Notes: a model not told the origin generated them from the sequence alone. A stretch of DNA of 9,256 bases from Pseudomonadota bacterium (GCA_022567015.1 JADFHR010000126.1:1-9256), one strand, 5' to 3'; numbered from the stretch's first letter, positions 1 to 5,968 are shown. Program-made: numbers and translations.

Positions 1-2
1 TC

Positions 3-595
3 TATGGGCCGCGCAAGACGCTGTACAATCGCTTCGTGCGTTGGGCGGCGAAAGGAGTTTGGACGGATATTTTTCACGCGCTGGCCTCGGCTGGCGGTCC
101 GCCGGCGGAGCTGCTGATCGATTCATCGGCGGTCAAGGCCCATCGCTGCGCCTCGGGCGGAAAAGGGGGGAACTCAGTCAGGCCATAGGCCGCTCCCGGG
201 GCGGGCGCACCACCAAGATCCACGCCCTGACCGACCGTCAATGCCGCCCGATCGCCTTTCTCCTGACCGGCGGCCAGGTGGCCGATTGCACGGCGGCCGA
301 CGCCCTGCTGGACCTCATGCCGGAAACCGACGTCCTTCATGGCGACAAAGGCTATGACAGCGATGCCCTCCGTCGAAAAATCGAGGCCAAGGGCGCCGCG
401 CCGAACATTCCGCCCAAAGCCAATCGGCGGTGGAAGAACTGCTTTTCGCCCGTCCTCTACCGGCAGCGCAACGCCATCGAGCGCATGTTCGGCCGTCTCA
501 AGGACTTCCGCAGAATCGCCACCCGATACGACCGCCTCGCTCAAAACTTCCTCGCCGCCGTCTGTCTCGTCGCTACCGTCTGCTACTGGTTATGA
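3..595 (+). CDS. IS5-family transposase, two-frame (frameshifted), 5'-partial
   Basis: DDE transposase that would catalyse cut-and-paste movement of its IS. The upstream part is read in the frame of position 3 and carries the first catalytic Asp in LLIDSSAVKAH (codon 120-122). It stops at TAG 186-188. The downstream part is read in the -1 frame, from about 161 to the TGA at 593-595, with the second Asp in HGDKGYDSD (codon 344-346) and the Glu in RNAIERMFGRLKDFRR (codon 479-481). The frames overlap at an A4G6 run (161-170), just where IS427-group elements typically change frame between OrfA and OrfB. Programmed -1 frameshifting or transcript slippage is therefore more likely than decay, since both halves keep their family motifs. 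An open stretch in the downstream frame reaches back to a TTG at 41, but residues before about 161 do not match the family. The N-terminus is outside the window. Confidence 0.8.
   Translation, partial: WAAQDAVQSLRALGGERSLDGYFSRAGLGWRSAGGAADRFIGGQGPSLRLGRKRGELSQAIGRSRGGRTTKIHALTDRQCRPIAFLLTGGQVADCTAADALLDLMPETDVLHGDKGYDSDALRRKIEAKGAAPNIPPKANRRWKNCFSPVLYRQRNAIERMFGRLKDFRRIATRYDRLAQNFLAAVCLVATVCYWL
161..170 (+). other. A4G6 slippery tract, candidate frameshift site of the IS5 transposase
   Basis: In the upstream frame the codons are GGA AAA GGG GGG AAC. Moving back one base gives AAA AGG GGG GAA and enters the frame that encodes the rest of the transposase. The Lys codon re-pairs perfectly after a -1 slip and the Gly codon re-pairs except at its first base. 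A polymerase adding one G in the G6 run would give the same result. Confidence 0.5.
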
Positions 596-696
596 GTCCG
601 GAGCCTAAGGCCCGGGGCCGCCGAAAAGGGAAGGTCTTGACCGCGCCCCCGTCCGGCACAATATAAACATGTCCGATCCGCCCGCCCTTGTGGGCC

Positions 697-793
697 TAGT
701 GCACAGATGCAAACAGGTGATTCACCCAACTGCCCCGCAGAGCCGCGCGACGCTTGGCTCCAGCCTGAACCATCCGTCTGAGTCGGTGCACTA
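697..793. repeat. TA-bounded inverted-repeat element, about 97 bp
   Basis: CTAGTGCAC at 696-704 is the exact reverse complement of GTGCACTAG at 786-794. The enclosed segment holds no convincing ORF. Both ends begin TAGTGCAC, so the segment looks like TA-flanked ends of a small non-autonomous transposon or IS remnant. Beyond the 9-bp core the ends match only patchily. It abuts the 40-bp palindrome and shares its TA at 792-793. Confidence 0.4.
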
Positions 794-831
794 GTGGCCT
801 GGATCAGCTAATTAGCTGATCCAGGCCACTA
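792..831. repeat. Perfect 40-bp palindrome, TA-bounded
   Basis: Each 20-base half (TAGTGGCCTGGATCAGCTAA at 792-811) is followed directly by its exact reverse complement with no spacer. It begins TAGTGG and ends CCACTA. Possible readings are two transposon ends joined head to head, a minimal MITE of an IS630/Tc1-type element (TA target), or a large dyad regulatory site. It ends 15 bp upstream of the -35 of the candidate cytochrome promoter, so it could affect that promoter. No T-tract follows on the plus strand, so an ordinary plus-strand terminator is unlikely. Confidence 0.75.
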
Positions 832-846
832 AAACATGGCCAACGG

Positions 847-875
847 TTGCAAGGCCTGGCCCCGAGACCGATAAT
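847..875 (+). promoter_or_regulatory. Candidate sigma70 promoter of the cytochrome c gene
   Basis: TTGCAA (847-852) and GATAAT (870-875) are separated by 17 bp, matching four and five of six consensus positions. Transcription would start near 882, giving a leader of about 42 nt to the ATG at 924. Assigned by eye. Confidence 0.55.
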
Positions 876-923
876 GGGCCGGCGTATATGTCGGTGCCAC
901 CAGATTCGAGGAGAACAAGACGA

Positions 924-1316
924 ATGGTAAAAGGCATTTTTCCCGCCCTCGGCCTGGCCATCGCAGTGGCCCTGGCCGGCGGCCCGGCTTTCGCCGGCGC
1001 CGGCGACCCCGTCAAAGGCGAAAAGGTCTTCAAGAAGTGCAAGGCCTGCCACAGCGCGAAGCCAGGCAAGAACAAGGTCGGCCCCTACCTGTTCGGGGTG
1101 TTCGGCCGCCAGGCGGGGACCGCCGAGGGCTACAAGAGATACAGGGGCCTGAAGGGCGCCGACTATACCTGGGACGAGGCGTTGCTGGACGAGTACCTGG
1201 CGGATCCGAAGAAATTCGTCAAGAAACGCGGCGCCAAGGGCACGTCCATGGGGTTCAAGCTGAAGAAAGACGCCCAACGCGCCGACGTCATCGCCTATTT
1301 GAAGACGCTCAAGTAA
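924..1316 (+). CDS. Class I c-type cytochrome (c2/c550-like), periplasmic
   Basis: Small soluble electron carrier of 130 residues. Residues 1-24 form a signal peptide (VKG basic start, hydrophobic LGLAIAVALAGG, cleavage after AFA), so the protein should be exported and receive heme in the periplasm. The heme motif is CKACH at 39-43, and the likely sixth ligand is Met109 in KGTSMGFKL. The conserved GPYLFGVFGRQAG and the C-terminal ADVIAYLKTL helix fit cytochrome c2-type proteins. The start at 924 is preferred over an in-frame ATG at 888 because GAGGAG (908-913) is well placed before it and the signal peptide begins there; starting at 888 would add 12 unrelated residues. The gene stands alone behind its own promoter. 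Its redox partner is unknown, and the many lysines suggest a basic surface for docking. Confidence 0.9.
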   Translation: MVKGIFPALGLAIAVALAGGPAFAGAGDPVKGEKVFKKCKACHSAKPGKNKVGPYLFGVFGRQAGTAEGYKRYRGLKGADYTWDEALLDEYLADPKKFVKKRGAKGTSMGFKLKKDAQRADVIAYLKTLK

Positions 1317-1337
1317 CCGGAAAACCCTGCCCGTGAA

Positions 1338-1367
1338 GCGCCGCCGTCTCGCGCGGGACGGCGGCGC
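1338..1367. terminator. Hairpin between convergent cytochrome c and usp genes
   Basis: GCGCCGCCGTC (1338-1348) and GACGGCGGCGC (1357-1367) form a perfect 11-bp GC-rich stem with an 8-nt loop. It lies 22 bases after the cytochrome stop and 10 bases beyond the usp stop, so it probably ends transcription from both sides. The following T-run is short (TTT at 1375-1377). Confidence 0.65.
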
Positions 1368-1376
1368 GTCGTCGTT

Positions 1377-1805
1377 TCAGTCGCGCACCACCAGGACCGA
1401 ACAATCGGCGTGGCGCACGACCCGCGCCGCGTTGGGGCCCAGGAGGTAGTCCTTGAGCTCGGGCCGGTTCGAGGCGATGACGATCAAGTCGCAGCCGGTC
1501 TCTTTGGCGATCTTGAGGATTTCCTCGTAGACCGTGCCATATCCGACGCTGCGCCGGGTCTCGACGTCGGAGGGAACGCGCTCGCCGACGAAGGCCCGCA
1601 AATCCTCCTTGGCCTTGGCCACCGCCTTTTCCGCAAAGTCCCCGGGAAAGTGCGCTCCGACGGCGCCCAAGCCGAAGTCGGGGATCACGGTGGCCACACG
1701 CAGGGTGGACCCGAAGGCCTGGCAGTACTCGACCGCCGCCGGCAGGGCCTTCTTCCACGAACTCTCGTCGTTGAGATCGACCGTCAGGAGGATGTTCTTG
1801 TAAAT
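1377..1805 (-). CDS. Universal stress protein (UspA family) of a TRAP operon, apparent ATT start
   Basis: Cytoplasmic UspA-fold protein of 142 residues if started at ATT (1805-1803). The N-terminus reads (I)YKNILLTVDLND, where family members normally begin MYKNILLxVD. The C-terminal half has CDLIVIASNRPELKDYLLG followed by NAARVVRHADCSVLVVRD, the usual nucleotide-binding region. The canonical GxxG(9x)G(S/T) pattern is altered: the first glycines are replaced by SNRP and the last pair is GP, so ATP binding is uncertain. An in-frame TGA at 1820-1818 closes the frame upstream. The first ATG/GTG in frame is the GTG at 1697, which would remove the first beta strand and its Asp. GGAGGAG at 1817-1811 lies 5 nt before the ATT, supporting it as the true start. 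UspA proteins commonly accompany TAXI-type TRAP systems; TeaD of the Halomonas ectoine TRAP transporter is the known example, thought to modulate transport. Here a MITE separates it from the permease. Confidence 0.8.
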   Translation of the reverse strand: MYKNILLTVDLNDESSWKKALPAAVEYCQAFGSTLRVATVIPDFGLGAVGAHFPGDFAEKAVAKAKEDLRAFVGERVPSDVETRRSVGYGTVYEEILKIAKETGCDLIVIASNRPELKDYLLGPNAARVVRHADCSVLVVRD

Positions 1806-1810
1806 GTCCG

Positions 1811-1817
1811 CTCCTCC
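1811..1817 (-). promoter_or_regulatory. Strong Shine-Dalgarno site that selects the ATT start of usp
   Basis: GGAGGAG on the minus strand, 5 nt upstream of ATT (1805-1803) and just outside the MITE's TA. No ATG, GTG or TTG in the usp frame lies at ribosome-binding distance, so the site points to non-canonical initiation. Confidence 0.6.
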
Positions 1818-1890
1818 TCATACCAAGGGTCGCTGATCATGACCCATAGAGACGGCTTACCAAGGTTTTCGGCCAGGAGCGTGCGCTGTG

Positions 1891-1907
1891 GCGATGCCCC
1901 GCATCGC
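1891..1907. repeat. Hairpin palindrome inside the MITE (left copy)
   Basis: GCGATGC-CCC-GCATCGC is a perfect 7-bp stem with a CCC loop. Bases 1891-1906 are also exactly complementary to 1996-2011, so left and right copies can pair with each other instead of folding singly. Confidence 0.75.
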
Positions 1908-1994
1908 GAAGCGTGCGCGACGCCGTCCGAAAGCCTTGGTAAACCGCCGTTCCGGTCGCGTATGCGGCCCGTCGGAGGGCGTCGAAAAGTTTTG

Positions 1995-2011
1995 ACGATG
2001 CGGGGCATCGC
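1995..2011. repeat. Hairpin palindrome inside the MITE (right, inverted copy)
   Basis: CGATGC-GGG-GCATCG is a 6-bp stem with a GGG loop, and is the inverted partner of the copy at 1891-1907. Two inverted palindromes in one non-coding unit recall the layout of REP/BIME elements, but here they lie within transposon ends. Confidence 0.7.
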
Positions 2012-2081
2012 CTGCAACATTTCTCCTGCCCGACGAGCCGCCTACGCGATCTCTATGAGTCATGATCAGCGACCCTTGGTA

Positions 2082-4496
2082 TCATTCGGCGGTGACGGCC
2101 GCCGCCGCCTCGGACGCCTTGGCGCGGCGCCAGCGCGGCCACTGGGACAGGATGACCAGCCCCAGCAGGGCCAGCCCGATCGGGTAGACCCACATCTTGG
2201 ACGGCTGCCCCAGCTGCTCGACGTCGACCTCGGTGAGGGTGTCGCCGACCTTGATGCCGGCCTGCTCGGCGAGCCCTTTGAAGGCCAGCTCGGCAACCTC
2301 GTAGCGGCCGTCCTCGGTGAGCTCGAGGGTGATCCCGTAGTAATCCCCGGGGCCGGCCGCCGGCATGTCGGGCGTCGCCAGCCTGAAAAGCTTGAAGCGG
2401 TCGCCGTAATCGGTCGTGCGCACAATATGGAAGCGCACGGTGTAGGCTTGCTTCGCCGAAACCTCGCCGGCCACGAACTTCTCCAGGTCGAGGGTCGCGA
2501 AGTCCGGATAGACCAGGTTCATGAAGATCCCGGGCCTGAACAGCATCATCACGACGACGGCCAGCATGACGCCCTCGTGGATCCTGTTGCTGACCAGAGT
2601 CCACCCCTGGGTCAGGGAACTGAACGATAGCAGGGCGAGCATGGTCACCGCGAAAATCAACAGGCCGTGCCAGACGCTCTCGATGCCGATCAGCAGCAGT
2701 TCCGGGTTGAAGATGAAGATGAAGGGCAGGATGGCCGTGCGCATGTCGTAGATGAAACCCTGGATGCCGGTCTGGATGGGGTCGGCGCGCGAGATGGCGG
2801 CGGCGGCGAACGCCGCCAGGCAGACCGGCGGCGTGTCGTCGGCGAGGATGCCGAAGTAGAAGACAAAAAGATGAACGGCGATCAGCGGCAGCACCAGACC
2901 GGAGGCGGCCCCCAGTTCGACCAGCACCGGCGCCAGCAGCGAGGCGACGACCAGGTAGTTGGCGGTCGTCGGCAGGCCCATGCCGAGGATCAGGGCGAGC
3001 ACGGCGGTGAGGACCAGAAGGATATACACGTTGCCGCCCGAGATCGCCTCGATGACGCCGACCATGGCGTTGTTGAGGCCGGTCGAGCCGACGGCGCCGA
3101 CGATGATGCCGGCGGCGGCGACGGCGACGGCGATGTTGACCATGTTGCGGGCGCCGGCGACCAGGCCGTCGTAGATCAAACGAAGGCCGTCCTTGAGGGC
3201 TTGAACGGCGTCGGACCCGCCGCCGCGCATCTCGTGCCAAACCTTTTCCATCAGGATGATCATCATCATCAGGAGGATCGAATAGAAGACGGCGGTGCCG
3301 GCCGTCCACCGCATCACCATCAGCAGGTAAATCAGGACCGTGATCGGGATCAGGAAGTGGAGGCCCCTGCGGAAGGTCTTGCCCAGGGGCGGGATCTGGC
3401 TTTTCGGCAGGCCCTTGAGTCCCAGCTTCATCGCCTCCAGGTGCGAAATGTAAATCAGCGCAATGTACGAAGACACGGCCGGAATGAAGGCCGCCTTGAC
3501 GACCTCGAAGTACGAGATGCCGATCAGCTCGGCGATGATGAACGCCGCCGCGCCCATGATCGGCGGCATCAACTGCCCGTTGGTGGACGCCGCCACCTCG
3601 ATGGCGCCGGCCTTGACCGCGGACATGCCGACGGAGCGCATCACCGGGATGGTGAAGGTGCCGGTGGTCACCACGTTGGCGATGGACGAGCCGGATATCA
3701 TCCCGGTCATGCCCGAGGCCAGGATGGCCGCCTTGGCCGGGCCGCCGCGGTACTTGCCCACCATGGCGAACGACAGATCGAGGAAATACCTGCCCGCCCC
3801 GGCCTTGTCCAGGAGTGCGCCGAAGAGCACGAACAGGAAGACGAAGCTGACCGAGACGTCGATGGGAATGCCGAAGATCGCCTCCCCGCCCAGCCAGTGA
3901 TAGCCGATCAGCCGGGTCGGCGAGAGGCCCCGATGCGAGATGATGTCCGGCATCGACTGGCCGAATATGGAGAAAACGATAAACACGCCGGCGACGATCA
4001 CCAGCGGGAGGCCGATGCTGCGCCGCGTCGCCTCCAGGAGAAGAAGCATGCCGACGCCGCCGAGGACCGCTTCGAAGGGAAAGGAAAAACCGAAAACGTC
4101 GACGTTCATCAGGATCCCGTCGCGATCGACCAGCCCCTCGTAGCCAAACCACAGGTATAGCGCGCAGCCGGCGCTCAGCAGCGCCAGGAAGACGTCATAG
4201 ATTGGGATTTGCCGCGTCGCCAGGGACCGCGCCGCCGGGAACATGAGGAAACAAAGCAAAAGCCCGAACGCCAGATGGACGCCGCGCGCCGGCACGTCGA
4301 TGATAATGCCGATATCGAACATAAAGGGCAGCGGCGAGGCGATCCAGAGCTGAAACAGCGACCACGCCGCGGCGATCCCGCTGACCATCATGGCTAGGCG
4401 CGGGCCGTGCTTGCGCCCGCTGTAGTCGACCTCCTCGATCGCCTTTTCGATCTCTTCCTGGGAAACGTCGGGGATGGACGACGGGGGCTCAGCCAT
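2082..4496 (-). CDS. TRAP transporter fused permease (4TM/12TM, DctM-type, with C-terminal DUF3394-like region)
   Basis: An 804-residue inner-membrane protein that would couple solute uptake, normally with a sodium gradient, to the TAXI binding protein. After a charged cytoplasmic start (1-33) come the hydrophobic segments equivalent to the small DctQ-like subunit (about 35-180). The large DctM-like domain follows. Its conserved cores are SGSSIANVVTTGTFTIPVM (268-286) and EVAASTNGQLMPPIMGAAAF (300-319), and similar half-repeat motifs recur later, e.g. GMGLPTTANYLVVASLLAP. The region after the last DctM helices, ending in one helix (MWVYPIGLALLGLVILSQW) and a basic/Ala-rich tail, fits the DUF3394 extension of TAXI-type fused permeases. 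The length is typical. The start ATG 4496 has only a weak GGTGG upstream. The stop shares its last base with the end of the MITE repeat. Substrate unknown. Confidence 0.92.
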   Translation of the reverse strand: MAEPPSSIPDVSQEEIEKAIEEVDYSGRKHGPRLAMMVSGIAAAWSLFQLWIASPLPFMFDIGIIIDVPARGVHLAFGLLLCFLMFPAARSLATRQIPIYDVFLALLSAGCALYLWFGYEGLVDRDGILMNVDVFGFSFPFEAVLGGVGMLLLLEATRRSIGLPLVIVAGVFIVFSIFGQSMPDIISHRGLSPTRLIGYHWLGGEAIFGIPIDVSVSFVFLFVLFGALLDKAGAGRYFLDLSFAMVGKYRGGPAKAAILASGMTGMISGSSIANVVTTGTFTIPVMRSVGMSAVKAGAIEVAASTNGQLMPPIMGAAAFIIAELIGISYFEVVKAAFIPAVSSYIALIYISHLEAMKLGLKGLPKSQIPPLGKTFRRGLHFLIPITVLIYLLMVMRWTAGTAVFYSILLMMMIILMEKVWHEMRGGGSDAVQALKDGLRLIYDGLVAGARNMVNIAVAVAAAGIIVGAVGSTGLNNAMVGVIEAISGGNVYILLVLTAVLALILGMGLPTTANYLVVASLLAPVLVELGAASGLVLPLIAVHLFVFYFGILADDTPPVCLAAFAAAAISRADPIQTGIQGFIYDMRTAILPFIFIFNPELLLIGIESVWHGLLIFAVTMLALLSFSSLTQGWTLVSNRIHEGVMLAVVVMMLFRPGIFMNLVYPDFATLDLEKFVAGEVSAKQAYTVRFHIVRTTDYGDRFKLFRLATPDMPAAGPGDYYGITLELTEDGRYEVAELAFKGLAEQAGIKVGDTLTEVDVEQLGQPSKMWVYPIGLALLGLVILSQWPRWRRAKASEAAAAVTAE

Positions 4497-4535
4497 GGGA
4501 AAAGTCCACCAACAAATAACGACGAATCAAGAGAA

Positions 4536-4563
4536 ACCGGCACCCCCCGAAGGGGATGCCGGT
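4536..4563 (-). terminator. UUCG-tetraloop hairpin between TAXI gene and permease (attenuator or mRNA stabiliser)
   Basis: On the minus strand ACCGGCA-T-CCCC, loop TTCG, GGGG-G-TGCCGGT forms a 12-bp stem with one G.U pair and the very stable C(UUCG)G tetraloop. It is followed by TTCTCTT. It lies 20 bases after the binding-protein stop and 39 bases before the permease start. Such hairpins usually lower expression of the membrane subunit relative to the binding protein, by partial termination or by protecting the upstream mRNA 3' end. Confidence 0.65.
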
Positions 4564-4582
4564 GCTCGACAGGCCGTGGATA

Positions 4583-5581
4583 CTACATCCAGCCCTTTTC
4601 CTTGTAGTACTTGACGGCGCCCCGGTGCAGCGGTGCCGAGAGCGCGTTCTTTATCATCAACTTGGGATCGAGGTTCCTGAAGGCGGGATGGAGCTTCCTG
4701 AAGTCGTCGAGGTTCTCGAATACCGCCCGGGTGACCTCGTAGACCACGTCCTCGGGCACGTCGGCGCTGGTGATGAAGGTGGCCATGACGCCGAAGGTCG
4801 TGACGTCGGCGTCGGTGGTCTTATAGGTGCCCTTGGGGATGGTCGCGAAGGCGTAGAACGCGTTCTCGTCGACCAGCTTCTTCTCGACGCCGGTGTTGAG
4901 GTTGATGATCTTGGCGTCGCAGCCGTCGGTGGCAATCGAGACGCCGGCGTTGGGCACGCCGACCGTGTAGCCGTAGGCGTCGATCTTGCCGTCGCACAGC
5001 GCCTTGGACTGCTCGGTCGAGGTCAGCTCGGTGGCGATCTTGAAGTCGCTCTTCTTGGTCCCGTACGCCGCCATCAGGACCTCCGTGGTGCCGCGTTGGC
5101 CGGAGCCCGGATTGCCGATGTTGAACCGCTTGCCCTTGAGATCGGCCCACGACGTGATGCCGGTGCCCTTGCCCACGATGATGTGATAGGGCTCGGGATG
5201 CACGGAGAAGACGGCGCGCAGCTTCTTGAACGCGTTGCCCTTGAACTTGGAAGTGCCGTTGTAGGCATGGTACTGCCAGTCCGACTGGGCGATGCCGAAG
5301 TCCAGTTCACCCTGGCGAATCTGACCGATGTTGTATGTCGAGCCGCCGGTCGACGGCGCCGCGCAGCGGATGCCGTGCTTGCGGCCCTTCTTGCGGCCCT
5401 CGGCGGCTGCCCGGTGAACCATGCGGCAGATCGCGTTCCCGACGACGAAGTAAACGCCGGTCGGACCGCCGGTGCCGATGGCGATGAACTTCTTCTGGGC
5501 CTGGGCGGACTGGGTGCCGGCGCCGAAAAACGCCCCCGCAGCCAGAGCCAGGACCAGTGTGGATACGGTAAGTTTTCTCAT
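4583..5581 (-). CDS. TAXI-family TRAP transporter solute-binding protein
   Basis: A 332-residue periplasmic binding protein that captures the solute and delivers it to the fused permease encoded next. Residues 1-28 form a Sec signal peptide (MRKL, hydrophobic core, cleavage after AQA). Mature-protein motifs typical of the TAXI family are FIAIGTGGPTGVYFVVGNAI (32-51), STGGSTYNIGQIRQGELDFG, and WADLKGKRFNIGNPGSGQRG with TEVLMAAYG after it. The length is normal. The start ATG 5581 has GGGAGGA 9 nt upstream. Known TAXI proteins bind glutamate or dicarboxylates such as 2-oxoglutarate, but most are uncharacterised and the ligand here cannot be read from sequence. It is first in the operon TAXI-permease-usp. 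The neighbouring aminotransferase and regulator suggest an amino or keto acid. Confidence 0.93.
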   Translation of the reverse strand: MRKLTVSTLVLALAAGAFFGAGTQSAQAQKKFIAIGTGGPTGVYFVVGNAICRMVHRAAAEGRKKGRKHGIRCAAPSTGGSTYNIGQIRQGELDFGIAQSDWQYHAYNGTSKFKGNAFKKLRAVFSVHPEPYHIIVGKGTGITSWADLKGKRFNIGNPGSGQRGTTEVLMAAYGTKKSDFKIATELTSTEQSKALCDGKIDAYGYTVGVPNAGVSIATDGCDAKIINLNTGVEKKLVDENAFYAFATIPKGTYKTTDADVTTFGVMATFITSADVPEDVVYEVTRAVFENLDDFRKLHPAFRNLDPKLMIKNALSAPLHRGAVKYYKEKGWM

Positions 5582-5911
5582 TACGGATGGTCCTCCCTAG
5601 TTGAACGAGACAAAGCAAGAATGGAACGGCGCCATCGAAGCGCCGGACCGCCCGTCCGCCGGCCCGGGCAAACGTCGAAAGGTCCGGGACGGCCGGAAAT
5701 CCTTGCATGGGGATTGTGACTGGGTGGGCGAGCCGTTGGCCCGCCCGTGCGCCGGTATTTTTGTTCCCGACACGGTACTTTTACCTCCCCGCTTCGGCCA
5801 GAGACGCGTCCTGACCGGTATTCCTTATAGTTTACAGGCGCCACACCGGCCGACAACCCTTAATCCCGGGCCGGCGGGCCGACGCGTTTGCCTTGGTTTG
5901 TCTGAAACTAC
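5582..5911 (-). other. Long non-coding leader of the TAXI-TRAP operon
   Basis: If the promoter at 5912-5939 is right, about 320 nt precede the TAXI start. I see no convincing small gene: open frames here (91 codons on minus, 121 on plus) have arginine/proline-rich compositions typical of unconstrained GC-rich DNA. The stretch holds several self-complementary GC-rich segments (e.g. around 5640-5700 and 5725-5745) and three short similar blocks on the plus strand starting GGTAT or GGTAC at 5754, 5774 and 5817. A nearer promoter is possible: TATAAG on the minus strand at 5829-5824 resembles a -10 box but lacks a well-spaced -35. Confidence 0.35.
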
Positions 5912-5968
5912 CTTATCCTCGGCAAAGCGTTTCGTGCAACAAATGATTCGCATCTTTCACGATTGATT
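5912..5968 (-). promoter_or_regulatory. Candidate promoter and operator of the TAXI-TRAP operon
   Basis: Read on the minus strand: AATCAATCGT (5968-5959), 19 bases, TTGCAC (5939-5934, within CATTTGTTGCA), 16 bases, GATAAG (5917-5912). The first block and CATTTGTTGCA recur upstream of the regulator gene at 8322-8365. The region is distinctly AT-richer than its surroundings. The -35/-10 assignment is by eye; the shared blocks are exact. Confidence 0.45.

Larger units (their letters stand above)
1..608 (+). mobile_element. IS5-family (IS427-like) insertion sequence, 3' part
   Basis: The window opens inside an insertion sequence, so the left end is missing. The DDE transposase reading frames run to a TGA at 593-595. 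The motif AIGRSRGGRTTKIHALTD and the block HGDKGYDSDA are hallmarks of the IS427-type branch of IS5-family transposases. The right terminus is probably within TTATGAGTCCGGAGCCTAA at about 590-608, because elements of this group commonly end a few bases after the stop and target a CTAG/TA-like site. This boundary is inferred; the matching left inverted repeat is outside the window. Confidence 0.8.
1821..2081. mobile_element. IS630-type MITE (257 bp plus flanking TA) between permease and usp
   Basis: The ends are 33-bp inverted repeats (1820-1852 and 2050-2082) differing at one position, starting TACCAAGGGTCGCTGATCAT. TA flanks both sides (1821-1822, 2080-2081), as expected of IS630/Tc1-mariner elements. 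The same terminal sequence occurs twice next to the IS630 transposase fragment at the right edge of the window, so that family probably mobilises it. Inside are nested inverted repeats: TTACCAAGG at 1857-1865 with CCTTGGTAA at 1934-1942, and two mutually complementary hairpins at 1891-1907 and 1995-2011. There is no transposase, and short open frames crossing it look like by-products of the repeats. It fills the whole permease-usp gap. Confidence 0.85.

Noticed and set aside
888..923. Upstream ATG at 888 as cytochrome c start
   Set aside because: It would overlap the promoter's expected start region and put 12 charged residues before the signal peptide; the ATG at 924 has a proper Shine-Dalgarno site.
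1784..2063. Small minus-strand frames of 68 and 78 codons in the MITE
   Set aside because: They are read out of inverted-repeat sequence, contain no domain, and one runs into usp out of frame. Similar peptides would appear wherever the repeat occurs.
2053..4160. Very long alternative open frames across the permease (699 codons on minus, 497 on plus)
   Set aside because: They are shadows of a GC-rich gene: Arg/His/Asp/Gly-rich products without domains, while the 2082-4496 minus frame has clear TRAP motifs and helices.
5581..5966. Possible small genes in the TAXI leader (91 codons minus, 121 codons plus)
   Set aside because: No ribosome-binding site, no recognisable motif and biased Arg/Pro/Gly composition; the region is better explained as regulatory.
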